NCBI RefSeq assembly: GCF_003931855.1
Contig: NZ_CP034248.1
Coordinates: forward strand, 558,001 to 622,000
DNA length: 64,000 nucleotides
Reading direction: 5' to 3'
DNA from: Paenibacillus lentus
GTDB lineage: Bacteria > Bacillota > Bacilli > Paenibacillales > Paenibacillaceae
Shown: one piece after another, positions 36,171 through 45,094 of the stretch
How the letters are laid out: each line of letters begins with the position of its first letter
How positions within the stretch are numbered: the stretch's first letter is position 1
Program-made: the position numbers and the translations under genes
Notes under the pieces: model-generated
Seen by the model: only the letters and a program-made list of their open reading frames with translations
The model's database searches: none
What the model was told of the DNA's origin: nothing

Positions 36171-36498
36171 TCTTAAACCAAGAATCACCATTGGCCAATC
36201 GCTTGAACCAAGGATTACTATCGACCAATCGATAATCAGATCAGCCAAAAATTCACTATTTGATTCGTCCCTAATCCCTGCTAATTTCGCAAATTCTACT
36301 GGGTATACAGGCCATGTAGATGCTACTATTTCTGCTGTTTCTTCAACCCCGGCTGAGTATGTAACTTCTGATATTTCTGCAGACTCTGCAGGCCAAGTTC
36401 ATTAATAGATGTTGGATGACCTATGAAGGTGAGGCAGTTCTATCGCTAAAATTCACATACGACAGACTAGTGTCTGATTTCATTGTTCTAAATGTATT
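36171..36498. other. Non-genic stretch with a diverged 30-bp repeat pair and an open frame without a start
   Basis: Two adjacent 30-bp units (36172-36201 and 36202-36231) share a CTT-AACCAAG-AT-AC-AT core and a CCAATCG ending. An open frame in the same phase runs from the terminator to a stop at 36402-36404 and is Ser/Ala-rich downstream (for example ISAVSSTPAEYVTSD), but has no start codon or ribosome site. It may be the tail of a gene that lost its head. Confidence 0.4.
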
Positions 36499-36549
36499 TC
36501 ATACAGTTAGTTTGCGGACATTTGTCTTGTCGTGCGAAACTAACTGTAT
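36499..36549. repeat. Long hairpin abutting the IS end
   Basis: ATACAGTTAGTTT pairs perfectly with AAACTAACTGTAT across a 24-nt loop, ending 5 bp before the IS terminal repeat. It may be a target site or an independent element. Confidence 0.7.
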
Positions 36550-36553
36550 AACC

Positions 36554-38023
36554 TCAGACTGTTGAAGTAATTGATTTTCTATGCAAGAAAACATACTTTC
36601 CACGGAAATCCAGAATCGAAAGGATTAAAATATAAGGTGAGTTCCCGTTTGTACGAGAAAAAAGCTTGGCTAGGTGCCTTGCTATTTTCTTAATGTTCTG
36701 CACTATGGCAGTCATCAGTGCTTGTTCCTGCACTTTTTCCCGGCCACGCAAACGGGAAATGCGAAGCCCATGGAGCACTTTGGCATCCGCGAAGCTTCGC
36801 TCAACTGTTTTACAACGGAGCTTATACAAGATCTGTCCTGAAGAGCTACGGTAATTCGCTTCTACTCGCTCTTTAAACCCTTCCCAAACATGCCGCTGAA
36901 TTTTACGTTTACGATTTTTGCTTGATGTACAGCTATCCAATAATGGGCATTGGCCACATAAGTCAGGGTTGGACATATATTCTTTGTATCCATTGCGATT
37001 AGTTGTGTGGTAAGTCAGCTTAGATCCATTGGGACATATATAAGCGTCTTGTTGCGGGTCATAGGAAAACTCTTCTTTGGGTATAGTCCCCTCTGCTGTA
37101 GGGGCATTACGAGTAGCGATGACACTGAAAATACCCATCTCGCTTGTTTTTTTGCATATGTAGGGCGTCATATATCCTGAATCCAAAGCAACAGCTTCTA
37201 ACGTATTGTGAAAGTCAAATGTATCGATCTGTCTTTGAAGTCTTTCTATATAAACGGTTGAGTCATTCACATTTCCAGGGGTAACATGGACATCCGTAAT
37301 GAGATTGAATTTGTGATCGACTGTACGATGATCCAAATAATAAAACCCTTCGGGTTTGCCTTTACGCTTCATAAAGCCACTTTCTGGATCGGTGTTACTC
37401 ACTCGCAGTTTTTTTTCAATCGTTTCGTTTTTCACGGGCGGCAGCGGCTTTTTTCCATGACGCTCTCGTTCTTGATTAACAGCTGTCTCCAATTCTTTTA
37501 AATATTCAAGGGGCGTTTCCGTCACAACTTGCATCGATGAACGATTTTTATTCGCGTTAGCTTGGATGTGCGTTGAATCAGTAATGAGAACACGTCCCCC
37601 TACCATGTTATGACGGATGGCCAAACGGACTACTTCGTCAAAAATGTCTTGAAAAATGGTAGATCCTTTGAATCGCACATTACGGTTGTAACTAATCGTC
37701 GAGTGATCCGGCACAGGATCCGTTAAGCCTAGACCGAGGAACCAGCGGTAGGCTACGTCCGTTTTAATTTCTTGCTCTAATTGCCTTTCGGAGTGAATGC
37801 CATACAAATAACCAATCAGCATCATTTTGAAAAGGCGAATCGGGTGAATTGGAGGCCTCCCTAATGTGCCGTGATAGTAGGGGCGAGTCATCTCGGTAAT
37901 AAATGAAAAATCTACGTTTTCATCAATGATTCGTAGTAAATGATCTTTTGGTACAAGCATATCTATACTAACCAATTCAATTTGATTTCTATCTTGTTGA
38001 ATGTTAGGCAATTCGCACACCAC
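36554..38023 (-). CDS. IS1182-type DDE transposase
   Basis: A 489-aa transposase with an N-terminal DUF772-type domain ([31 protein letters not shown]) and a DDE catalytic core. Candidate acidic residues are Asp in ITDSTHIQ, Asp in ALDSGYMT and Glu in [12 protein letters not shown] CxxC pair ([10 protein letters not shown]) fits the zinc-like region of the family. The frame is uninterrupted, so the enzyme could be active. Start is GTG at 38023. Its last codons and stop are formed by the left terminal repeat. Confidence 0.92.
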   Translation of the reverse strand: MVCELPNIQQDRNQIELVSIDMLVPKDHLLRIIDENVDFSFITEMTRPYYHGTLGRPPIHPIRLFKMMLIGYLYGIHSERQLEQEIKTDVAYRWFLGLGLTDPVPDHSTISYNRNVRFKGSTIFQDIFDEVVRLAIRHNMVGGRVLITDSTHIQANANKNRSSMQVVTETPLEYLKELETAVNQERERHGKKPLPPVKNETIEKKLRVSNTDPESGFMKRKGKPEGFYYLDHRTVDHKFNLITDVHVTPGNVNDSTVYIERLQRQIDTFDFHNTLEAVALDSGYMTPYICKKTSEMGIFSVIATRNAPTAEGTIPKEEFSYDPQQDAYICPNGSKLTYHTTNRNGYKEYMSNPDLCGQCPLLDSCTSSKNRKRKIQRHVWEGFKERVEANYRSSSGQILYKLRCKTVERSFADAKVLHGLRISRLRGREKVQEQALMTAIVQNIKKIARHLAKLFSRTNGNSPYILILSILDFRGKYVFLHRKSITSTV

Positions 38024-38100
38024 ACTTTCAATATATTACCTATATTATACCAAATTAACGCGGTAATGTGATCTAGATAGGGGCTTTTTCAACAGTCTGA
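36554..38100 (-). mobile_element. IS1182-family insertion sequence
   Basis: A 1.55-kb element bounded by 13-bp perfect terminal inverted repeats, TCAGACTGTTGAA (36554-36566) and TTCAACAGTCTGA (38088-38100). It contains one full transposase. The transposase stop codon lies inside the left repeat. I see no matching target-site duplication: the flanks are ATAACC on the left and TAAAAT on the right. The absence could mean an old insertion or a rearrangement. Confidence 0.88.
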
Positions 38101-38174
38101 TAAAATACATCTAGTATGGAATTTACTATAAAAGCCGATTGCATTTCGGGAAAAACCGATAAAAAATGATTACG

Positions 38175-38396
38175 GTTCGATGATTCGTTCCTTTTCGCGT
38201 TCCTTTTCGCTAGGTAGATTCCCATCGCTAGATATACTCTCATTCGATAGATAACCCGTATTCGATAGACATTTCCCCATTCGATGGATCGATTCCTTTT
38301 CACTGGATAACCCCCTATCCGATGGATCGCTTCCTATTCGCTATATAAATTCCTACTGGCTGAATACCTTCCTAATGAAATAAGTTCCTAACAAGC
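38175..38396. repeat. Degenerate 19-bp tandem array
   Basis: About eleven imperfect units follow one another with a period of 18-19 bp and a consensus near ATTCGATGGATNNNTTCCT; examples start at 38242 (ATTCGATAGATAACCCGT), 38279 and 38317. The period is not a multiple of three and the units drift, so it is not a coding repeat. It begins about 75 bp right of the IS end. Confidence 0.7.
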
Positions 38397-38575
38397 ATGA
38401 GCAAGCTCCCTCCTTTAGGTTGTAGATCGAAACTCTATTCTTTACTGAGCTAAATTTGAGTGTATCCCCAAAATAAACCAAGGCAAGCCAATGTAAACAT
38501 GTAAACCAAAGTAAACACGAAAACCAAAGTAAACCAACTCCCACCAACTCCCTCATAATGAAACCTCCGAGCAGA

Positions 38576-39253
38576 TTAAACAAGTCCGCTATCCATACCT
38601 TGTCTCGTTAACTCATAATACAGGATGCGCTGTCCAGTGCCGCGATGGATCGGCTTCAGCCAGCCCTTCTGGCATAAACGCTTCAAATGGCCGACGGCGG
38701 TTCGATGATTGATCGTGAAGTACTTCGCGATATCGACCGGGCGAATCGGGCGCGCTAGAAAGGTCGCATAACGAATAATCTCCTGATCGGCGAAAAAAAT
38801 TCTTTCCACTTGTTTATTCGCCGATTCAAATCGACTCAGCACCATACGCAGCAAATAGATGCAGGTTTCCGGCCGATGCGCCACATCATCATAAGCAAAT
38901 GAAATCACTTGAAATCTCATACCGGCCAAAAAGGTTTCACGATTTAATTCGTTGCAATATTTTTTCCGATCCATATTGGTTACATGCTCGCCAAATCCCT
39001 TAATTTCGATTAAAAGTCTACTTAACCTCGGATCAAAGACATAATCAGCAAAATAAGGTCTCCCACGCCAATCAAGCACTTCGTATTCAGGATGAAGATC
39101 ATCAAAATTTCCCTTCAGCGGCCACCATATATTTTCCGCAAAAAGGATTTCCCCATGTCCGTGCCCTCTTTCCAGCCTGCTCCGTCGCTCACCGATTCGA
39201 CGATTCAAATGATCTTGAATGAAAGCTGCGTGCGCTTCCTCAAAAGTCACCAT
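38576..39253 (-). CDS. Restriction-endonuclease-like fold plus winged-helix protein
   Basis: A 225-aa protein not tied to a named gene. Residues 65-120 have the look of a PD-(D/E)XK core: YFADYVFD, then a strand ending in LLIEIKGFGEH, giving Asp and Glu-x-Lys. YRxRxxFLAG-like NRETFLAGMRFQVISFAYDDV follows, as in VSR/DUF559-type nucleases. Residues 165-220 form a winged helix (PVDIAKYFTINHRTAVGHLKRLCQKGWL). The combination suggests a DNA-binding or regulatory nuclease relative. The nearest genes are on either side of repeat zones and offer no clue. The ATG is preceded by GGAGGGGAG. Confidence 0.65.
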   Translation of the reverse strand: MVTFEEAHAAFIQDHLNRRIGERRSRLERGHGHGEILFAENIWWPLKGNFDDLHPEYEVLDWRGRPYFADYVFDPRLSRLLIEIKGFGEHVTNMDRKKYCNELNRETFLAGMRFQVISFAYDDVAHRPETCIYLLRMVLSRFESANKQVERIFFADQEIIRYATFLARPIRPVDIAKYFTINHRTAVGHLKRLCQKGWLKPIHRGTGQRILYYELTRQGMDSGLV

Positions 39254-39288
39254 TTAAAATAACTCCCCTCCGTCAAACTAGTAAAAAT

Positions 39289-39329
39289 AAAAAAACGCCC
39301 TCAAACCACACGATGGTGTTTGAAGACGT
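39289..39329 (-). terminator. Intrinsic terminator (minus strand) downstream of the GH4 gene
   Basis: An imperfect stem (ACG...CTCAAAC-CAC / GTG-GTTTGA...CGT) around 39295-39329. On the minus strand it is followed by seven T (A run at 39289-39295). Confidence 0.6.
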
Positions 39330-39379
39330 CCTTCGTCATTCCGACCAAATAATACCAGTCCTTGCAAACTCCTGTAAAT

Positions 39380-39595
39380 AGTCATTCATAACCATAGCCA
39401 CAGCCATAGCCATAGCTAGAGTCAAATAAAAGCTAACAACAACAATACACAGAAGACCCCACTCACCTAGAGTACGAGCATGAGCACTAGAACGCAGCAC
39501 GGGCACGAGCACGAGCACAGGCACGGGCACAGGCTCAAGCGCGAGCATGAGCACTAGAACGCAGCACTACCACGAGCGCGAGCCCCCTGCATTAC
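39380..39595. repeat. Low-complexity repeats downstream of the GH4 gene
   Basis: A CCATAG-like hexamer run (about 39388-39418) is followed by a GAGCAC/GGCACG-rich stretch. A 25-bp direct repeat, GAGCATGAGCACTAGAACGC and five more bases, occurs at 39476 and 39543. No gene is seen here. Confidence 0.7.
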
Positions 39596-40894
39596 TTATT
39601 TGAACTCCGGCAGCCAATCTCCATGAGCTTCAATCAAGTCATCGCACATCGCTACAATGTCATCGATGGAAAGCTCAGCCGCTGTGTGCGGATCAAGCAT
39701 CGCTGCATGGTAAATATGCTCCTTCTTCCCCGTAACGGCTGCTTCGACGGTGAGTAGCTGCGTGTTGATGTTCGTCCGGTTCAACGCAGCAAGCTGTGGC
39801 GGCAGAGCTCCAACGTAAGTCGGTGTTATACCTGATGCATCCACGAGACAAGGCACTTCAACACAGGCTTCCTGCGGAAGGTTAGTAATCAGGCCCGTGT
39901 TCATCACGTTGCCGCCGATTTTGTATGGCCGATTTGTCTCCATAGCCTCCATAATGTACGAGGCATATTCCAAGCTGCGGGTATGCTCGATATTTTCGCT
40001 GGCAAACAGCTTCTCCCGCTGAGCCTTCCAGCCCTCAATCTGCTCGATGCAGCGCCGTGGATATTCATCCAACGGAATATTAAAACGCTCAATCAGTTCA
40101 GGATAATTCCGTTTTATGAAATACGGATGATACTCTGCATTATGCTCCGAGGATTCCGTCACATAATAGCCAAAGCGCAGCATTAACTCAAAACGCACCA
40201 TATCATTGTGGCTTTCCTTCTGCTTCTCGGCGGCAAGCTTACGGATTTCCGGATAGAGATCCTTACCGTCGCGCTTAACCTCCAGCAGCCAGGCCATATG
40301 ATTAATTCCCGCGATCTTCGTCTCCAGCCCCTCTTCGCTCAAGCCCAGCGCTCCGAACAGCTCGGGAATACACTTCTGCACACTGTGGCATAGTCCTACC
40401 GTCTTAATGCCGCCAACAGTATTCATCACATTCGTCAATACCGCCATCGGATTCGTGTAATTCAAGAACCAGGCATCCGGGCATACTTCCTGCATATCCT
40501 TCGCGAAATCAAGCATGACTGGAATTGTCCGAAGGTTGCGGAAGATGCCGCCAATTCCCAAAGTATCAGCAATCGTCTGCCGCAAGCCATATTTCTTTGG
40601 AATTTCAAAATCCGTAATCGTACACGGATCATATCCGCCTACCTGAATCGCGTTAATAACGTATTTCGCACCCCGGAGCGCCTCTTTTCGATCACTGTAA
40701 GCCTTTACAACGCAGGTGCTGCCAATCGTTTCTTTGAGGCTGTTCAGCAGATTTTCCGAATCTTTCAGCCGCTCCATGTCAATGTCGTACAATGCGAGCT
40801 CAAAGCCCTGCAATGATTCCGTCAGCATGACATCTCCAAGAACATTTTTGACAAACACCGTGCTTCCGGCACCCATAAATGTAATTTTCGCCAT
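39596..40894 (-). CDS. melA: Alpha-galactosidase, GH4 (MelA type)
   Basis: A 432-aa NAD- and metal-dependent glycosidase that hydrolyses alpha-galactosides such as melibiose by an oxidation-elimination route. The NAD-binding motif FMGAGSTVFVKN is at the N-terminus; WFLNYTNPMAV and the diagnostic CHSVQ (Cys and His bind the metal) are present, followed by GINHMAW. CHSV is the signature of the alpha-galactosidase branch, compared with CHEV in AglB types. A GGAGG site lies 10 bases before the ATG. It is divergent from an AraC-type regulator. No transporter is adjacent. Confidence 0.93.
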   Translation of the reverse strand: MAKITFMGAGSTVFVKNVLGDVMLTESLQGFELALYDIDMERLKDSENLLNSLKETIGSTCVVKAYSDRKEALRGAKYVINAIQVGGYDPCTITDFEIPKKYGLRQTIADTLGIGGIFRNLRTIPVMLDFAKDMQEVCPDAWFLNYTNPMAVLTNVMNTVGGIKTVGLCHSVQKCIPELFGALGLSEEGLETKIAGINHMAWLLEVKRDGKDLYPEIRKLAAEKQKESHNDMVRFELMLRFGYYVTESSEHNAEYHPYFIKRNYPELIERFNIPLDEYPRRCIEQIEGWKAQREKLFASENIEHTRSLEYASYIMEAMETNRPYKIGGNVMNTGLITNLPQEACVEVPCLVDASGITPTYVGALPPQLAALNRTNINTQLLTVEAAVTGKKEHIYHAAMLDPHTAAELSIDDIVAMCDDLIEAHGDWLPEFK

Positions 40895-41015
40895 TGCTTC
40901 ATCGCCTCCACTATTCGTTAAAATGTACCTTAACTATAAGCTCCAGGCTGAAGGTTGAACATGGCTCTTTCTCGCTAAAACATGTCATAATCCCATTTAG
41001 TAACCTCATAACTCT

Positions 41016-41044
41016 TTTATACACGGTAGAAAACCTGTTATAAT
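41016..41044 (+). promoter_or_regulatory. Promoter of the AraC regulator
   Basis: TTTATA (41016-41021), a 17-bp spacer and TATAAT (41039-41044). An imperfect inverted repeat (TATACACGGTAG and CCTGTTATA) lies within the spacer, a possible operator shared with divergent melA. Confidence 0.5.
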
Positions 41045-41083
41045 ATTTACATCAAAGGTGCGTATGGAGGAGGGATAGCAGAG

Positions 41084-41950
41084 GTGAGCCGTATCGATAT
41101 CGTCCACTATAACGAGCCGTTCCAGAATCAGATGGATTTGAAATTGCTGTTCTTCGGCATGGAGGAATGCCTGTCTGGTCATGCATGGGGCCCAGGTCTG
41201 CGCGACTGCTATATTATTCACTATGTCCATGAGGGAAAAGGACGTTTTCGCATCAATGACCGAACTTATGAACTGACCGCAGGCCATGGTTTCCTCATCC
41301 CACCGGAGATCTTAGTCTACTACGAAGCCGATACCCAATGCCCGTGGATTTATTCCTGGATCGGATTCAGAGGACTTCATGCCAAATCATTACTGCAAAG
41401 AGCCAATTTGTCTCTGGCGAATCCTGTATTCCAATCGCGCAGCCACGTGTTTGAAGCCTTCTACAATGATCTGGATCGGGCTCGTGCGGAACGCGGCGGT
41501 GACGTGCTGATCCAAAGCATCATATACCGGATCATGGCCGAACTGATTGCCTGCTCCCCTTCAGATTCATCCAGAGAAAAGAAGATCTCTAACCCCAAAG
41601 AAGTCTATGTACGCAAAGCGATTGAATGGATCGAGAGCAGCTACAGCCAGAAGATCAGTGTCATGGATATCGCCCGTTCCGTCGGTCTGGACCGTACTTA
41701 TTTATCCGGGCTGTTCAAAGCACAATTCGGCGTCTCTTTGCAAACCTTCTTGCTGGAATATCGAATGAATCGAGCCGTGGAACTGCTCCGCAATCCCGAT
41801 CTCACCGTCAGCGACGTATCCCGCTCAGTTGGCTATACCGACCCCTTCCTGTTCTCGAAGATGTTCAAAAAGGTGATTGGCCAATCACCCAGGGCTTCCA
41901 GGCAACGCGAGAATAACCGCCCTATTCCAAGTAAAAAAGACTCCCCTTAG
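41084..41950 (+). CDS. AraC-family regulator (MsmR-like), likely for melA
   Basis: A 288-aa activator with an N-terminal cupin sensor (about 20-150: IHYVHEGKGRF, HGFLIPPE) and two C-terminal helix-turn-helix motifs (about 190-280: ISVMDIARSVGLDRTYLSGLFKAQFG and VSDVSRSVGYTDPFLFSKMFKK). It is divergent from melA with 189 bp between, so it probably activates the galactosidase gene in response to an alpha-galactoside. Start is GTG behind GGAGGAGGG. The inducer cannot be named from sequence. Confidence 0.9.
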   Translation: MSRIDIVHYNEPFQNQMDLKLLFFGMEECLSGHAWGPGLRDCYIIHYVHEGKGRFRINDRTYELTAGHGFLIPPEILVYYEADTQCPWIYSWIGFRGLHAKSLLQRANLSLANPVFQSRSHVFEAFYNDLDRARAERGGDVLIQSIIYRIMAELIACSPSDSSREKKISNPKEVYVRKAIEWIESSYSQKISVMDIARSVGLDRTYLSGLFKAQFGVSLQTFLLEYRMNRAVELLRNPDLTVSDVSRSVGYTDPFLFSKMFKKVIGQSPRASRQRENNRPIPSKKDSP

Positions 41951-41975
41951 GATCTTCCATAGATCCAAAAGGGGG
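41933..41975 (-). terminator. Intrinsic terminator of the minus-strand AraC gene
   Basis: Stem CCCCTTAGGATCT / AGATCCAAAAGGGG (41943-41974) with a short loop and a bulge. On the minus strand it ends in AGTCTTTTTT. It overlaps the last codons of the plus-strand AraC gene. Confidence 0.65.
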
Positions 41976-42121
41976 GCCTGAACAGCCACCGCTGGGTAAA
42001 CGGTGAGTTATGATAGATACAGTTTATAGATAATTCCTACTGATAAGCCTAAACGTAAGAAATATATGTTATATTTTTACTTCTGTAAATGTTATAACCA
42101 AACTTAAATATTAAGGCCTAC

Positions 42122-43006
42122 CTACGTGTGAAAACGGGCGCGAAAACGGCTTGGGGATTCTCCGGTCCAGCGCTTAAATTGGCGGCTGAAATGAGCAATA
42201 TTTTTGTAACCGAGCCTGCCGGAAATCTCTTCGATCGTCAACTCAGGATCCATGAGCAGCAACTTGGATTTTCTCAGCATTAAATTGGACATATACTGAC
42301 GGGGCGATAGGCCAAATACAGACGTAAACATCCGATTTATAGAAGATGTGCTGTAGCCGACTTCCGCAGCGATCGACTCGATTGTATCCATTTCCCGCCC
42401 CTCCCTGCTTCCATCCGCTGTCTCATCTACAGCTTGCTCTAGCAGGGCAGCCACCCTAGATGCGGTTTGCGACATCCGCGACGGGGGACCATCACCATCC
42501 CGCTTGCCAAGCGTGCCGCTAATCCCCGCGAAAAGCTCAAATATCGCCGAAAGTGCTGCCATACGAGATTCGACACGGACAACCGTCTCCTCCGATGTTA
42601 ATGCAATCAGCTTATCGAGCGCAGGACGAATCGCAGCCGCTAATTCACTGCCTGAAGCGTGGTAGCAAGCCTTATTACGATAGAGCAGCTCGCGAAATGA
42701 TATCTCATCGACATCAAAATGCAAGCAATAATATGTCATCTCCTCTCCGCCAAGCACTCGGCTTTCGTGGAGATCATCGGGCCCCAACAAAAGGAGATCA
42801 CCTGGCCGCTGCACGTATACCGTCCGGTTCACGATCATCTCCTGCGTACCCGAGAGGACTAAATTCACCTCAAACAAGGGTTGCTTATGCGAAGGATACT
42901 TCCAATCCGGATCAACTGTACGCCAGTGGGCGGCAAACACGCGGAAAGTGGACTCCATGTCAGGAAGCATCATTTCTCTTCGTATGCGCTCCATTTTTAC
43001 CTCCAT
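42122..43006 (-). CDS. AraC-family regulator, likely for the xylosidase gene
   Basis: A 294-aa regulator. The N-terminal AraC-binding cupin (about 25-120: FEVNLVLSGTQEMIV, PGDLLLLGPDDLHES) is followed by two helix-turn-helix motifs (about 200-290) that include VGYSTSSINRMFTSVFGLSPRQYMS and GYKNIAHFSRQFKRWTGESPSRFR. It is divergent from the GH43 gene with 228 bp between, so a xyloside-responsive activator is the natural reading. The start is ATG preceded by GGGGGCAGGAAAT. Confidence 0.88.
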   Translation of the reverse strand: MEVKMERIRREMMLPDMESTFRVFAAHWRTVDPDWKYPSHKQPLFEVNLVLSGTQEMIVNRTVYVQRPGDLLLLGPDDLHESRVLGGEEMTYYCLHFDVDEISFRELLYRNKACYHASGSELAAAIRPALDKLIALTSEETVVRVESRMAALSAIFELFAGISGTLGKRDGDGPPSRMSQTASRVAALLEQAVDETADGSREGREMDTIESIAAEVGYSTSSINRMFTSVFGLSPRQYMSNLMLRKSKLLLMDPELTIEEISGRLGYKNIAHFSRQFKRWTGESPSRFRARFHT

Positions 43007-43234
43007 ATTTCCTGCCCCCTTTTTGAATATTAATCACAACTATTGAAGTTGATTGAATTGGGTAAATATCAACATGCTATGGATATGGGAACCTCTTATT
43101 GACGTTGATACAATATAGTTATCATAACATAGATAGACCTCGATCATCCTTCAAAAGGAAAAGGGTAATTTATCGTTGTGAACCTCAATTTAGACTCCCA
43201 TTTTTTCAAAAAACATAGTTAAAGGAGAAGAAGC

Positions 43235-44842
43235 ATGGCTATAATTCAAAACCCGATTTTGACAGGCTTTAATCCAGATCCTAGCATTTGCCGCGTAGGC
43301 GAGGACTATTATATTGCGGTATCCACCTTCGAGTGGTTTCCCGGCGTGGGTATCTACCACTCTAAAGATTTGAAAAACTGGAGGCTCGTCACCAGACCCT
43401 TGAATCGCTTGAGTCAGCTCAACATGATGGGAAATCCGGACTCCGGCGGCATTTGGGCCCCTCAGCTATCCTATGCCGATAATCAATTCTGGCTGATATA
43501 CACTGATGTAAAAGTAACAGAAGGACAGTGGAAGGATTGTCATAACTACCTCGTTACCTGTGACACCATCGACGGAGAATGGTCAGAGCCGATTTATTTG
43601 AACAGTTCGGGCTTCGATCCATCGTTATTCCATGATGAAGACGGGAAGAAATACCTTGTCAACATGCTATGGGATCAACGCGTTGGTCACCACAATTTCT
43701 ATGGTATCGTGCTTCAAGAATATAGCGCCAGCGAGCAGAAGCTGGTCGGCGACAGAGAGATTATTTTCAAAGGAACGGATATCAAACTGACGGAAGCGCC
43801 ACACTTGTATAAATTGAACGGTTATTATTACCTGCTGACAGCTGAAGGCGGCACCAAGTATGACCACTGTGCTACGATTGCTCGTTCCAAAAACCTGCGC
43901 GGCCCTTACGAAGTACATCCAGAGAACCCGCTGATCTCCTCGTTCTCCGTACCGCGTAATCCATTGCAAAAGGCCGGACATGCTTCGATTGTGCAGACAC
44001 ATACCGACGAATGGTTCCTCGTTCACTTGACGGGAAGACCATTGTCCCGGGAAGGTCAGCCTTTGCTTGACCCTCGCGGCTTCTGCCCGCTTGGCAGAGA
44101 GACAGCGATCCAGCGGCTAGAATGGAAGAACGACTGGCCTTACGTGGTTGGCGGCAACCAGCCTTCCCTGCAAATCGAAGGGCCTAACATTCCTGAAGTG
44201 AAGTGGGAACCCGATTTCCCGGAGAAGGACGACTTCGACAGCGACAAACTGAATCTGCACTTCCAGAGCTTGCGGATTCCGTTAGGCGACAATATTGTCT
44301 CGCTAACCGACAAGCCCGGCCATCTGCGCCTGTATGGCAAAGAATCGCTGACATCCAAATTTACACAGGCATTCATCGCGAGACGCTGGCAGCACTTTAA
44401 TTTCACCGCGGAAACCAAGGTCGCGTTCAACCCAACGACGTTCCAGCAGTCGGCAGGATTAGTGAATTACTACAACACGCAGAACTGGACCTCCTGCCAG
44501 ATCTCCTGGAACGAAGACAAGGGCAGAATTCTAGAGCTCGTCGTTTGCGACAACTTTACATTCTCCGCCCCACTGCAAGGCCATGAAATCGCAATACCTG
44601 CGAATGTGGAATACGTGTACCTGCGCGTAGATGTGGAGAGTGATGTGTACCGTTACTCCTACTCATTCGATGGAGCGAACTGGTCTGTTATCCCGGTCAA
44701 TTTCTATTCCTATAAGCTGTCTGACGATTACATCCAAGGCGGAGGCTTCTTTACAGGGGCATTTGTAGGCATGCAATGCCAGGATACCTCCGGCCAGAAC
44801 GAGCCTGCTGACTTCGACTACTTCATCTACAAGAACAATTAA
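43235..44842 (+). CDS. xynB: GH43 beta-xylosidase
   Basis: A 535-aa intracellular enzyme that releases xylose from xylo-oligosaccharides. The five-bladed propeller residues are present: base Asp15 in FNPDPSICR, the pKa-modulating Asp in [12 protein letters not shown] and acid Glu in LTEAPHLYK. The C-terminal half (about 330-530) is the beta-sandwich domain of subfamily 11-type xylosidases, and the length is usual. AAAGGAGAAG precedes the ATG. No signal peptide is visible. With the downstream ABC importer and AraC regulator it forms a xylo-oligosaccharide module. Confidence 0.92.
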   Translation: MAIIQNPILTGFNPDPSICRVGEDYYIAVSTFEWFPGVGIYHSKDLKNWRLVTRPLNRLSQLNMMGNPDSGGIWAPQLSYADNQFWLIYTDVKVTEGQWKDCHNYLVTCDTIDGEWSEPIYLNSSGFDPSLFHDEDGKKYLVNMLWDQRVGHHNFYGIVLQEYSASEQKLVGDREIIFKGTDIKLTEAPHLYKLNGYYYLLTAEGGTKYDHCATIARSKNLRGPYEVHPENPLISSFSVPRNPLQKAGHASIVQTHTDEWFLVHLTGRPLSREGQPLLDPRGFCPLGRETAIQRLEWKNDWPYVVGGNQPSLQIEGPNIPEVKWEPDFPEKDDFDSDKLNLHFQSLRIPLGDNIVSLTDKPGHLRLYGKESLTSKFTQAFIARRWQHFNFTAETKVAFNPTTFQQSAGLVNYYNTQNWTSCQISWNEDKGRILELVVCDNFTFSAPLQGHEIAIPANVEYVYLRVDVESDVYRYSYSFDGANWSVIPVNFYSYKLSDDYIQGGGFFTGAFVGMQCQDTSGQNEPADFDYFIYKNN

Positions 44843-44847
44843 TATAG

Positions 44848-44893
44848 TAACGGGCCGCATCGGGGATATCCTCTATCCTTGAGCGGCCTGTTA
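44848..44893 (+). terminator. Probable terminator after the GH43 gene
   Basis: TAACGGGCCGC pairs with GCGGCCTGTTA (44883-44893) around a 24-nt loop. The T tail is weak. A second, mismatched hairpin lies at about 44943-44968. Confidence 0.55.
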
Positions 44894-45021
44894 TTATGCG
44901 CTTGTACTAGCTTCGTACCATCCACTCCCCAAAAGATAAAGAACCCAGGGCTCGCCCCAGGCTCCTTGCTCGGATGTAGATGTTAAAGTAACTTATTCTA
45001 AGCTTCTAATCTTACCTACCC

Positions 45022-45094
45022 CAACTTAATCCATAACTCATAACTCATAACTTGTAACTCGCAGCTCTTAACTCTCAACCCATACCCCTTAACC
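45022..45094. repeat. Heptamer-rich low-complexity tract
   Basis: The plus strand has repeated TAACTCA/ATAACTC heptamers (CATAACTCATAACTCATAAC) that grade into CCTTAACCTTAACC. It sits directly after the permease stop codon and has no gene. Confidence 0.65.

Noticed and set aside
36554-38100. Target-site duplication around the IS
   Set aside because: The bases outside the repeats (ATAACC and TAAAAT) do not match.
38175-38396. CRISPR-like reading of the 19-bp array
   Set aside because: There are no unique spacers of regular length, and the units are degenerate.
38073-38583. Two 76-codon frames (minus strand) in the repeat zone
   Set aside because: They run through 18-19 bp repeats and CCAAAGTAAAC-like simple sequence; no ribosome site or fold signature.
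39336-39554. 72-codon minus-strand frame rich in Val/Pro/Leu
   Set aside because: It is a translation of the GAGCAC and CCATAG simple repeats.
44943-44968. Second terminator after the GH43 gene
   Set aside because: The stem has a central mismatch and no T tract.
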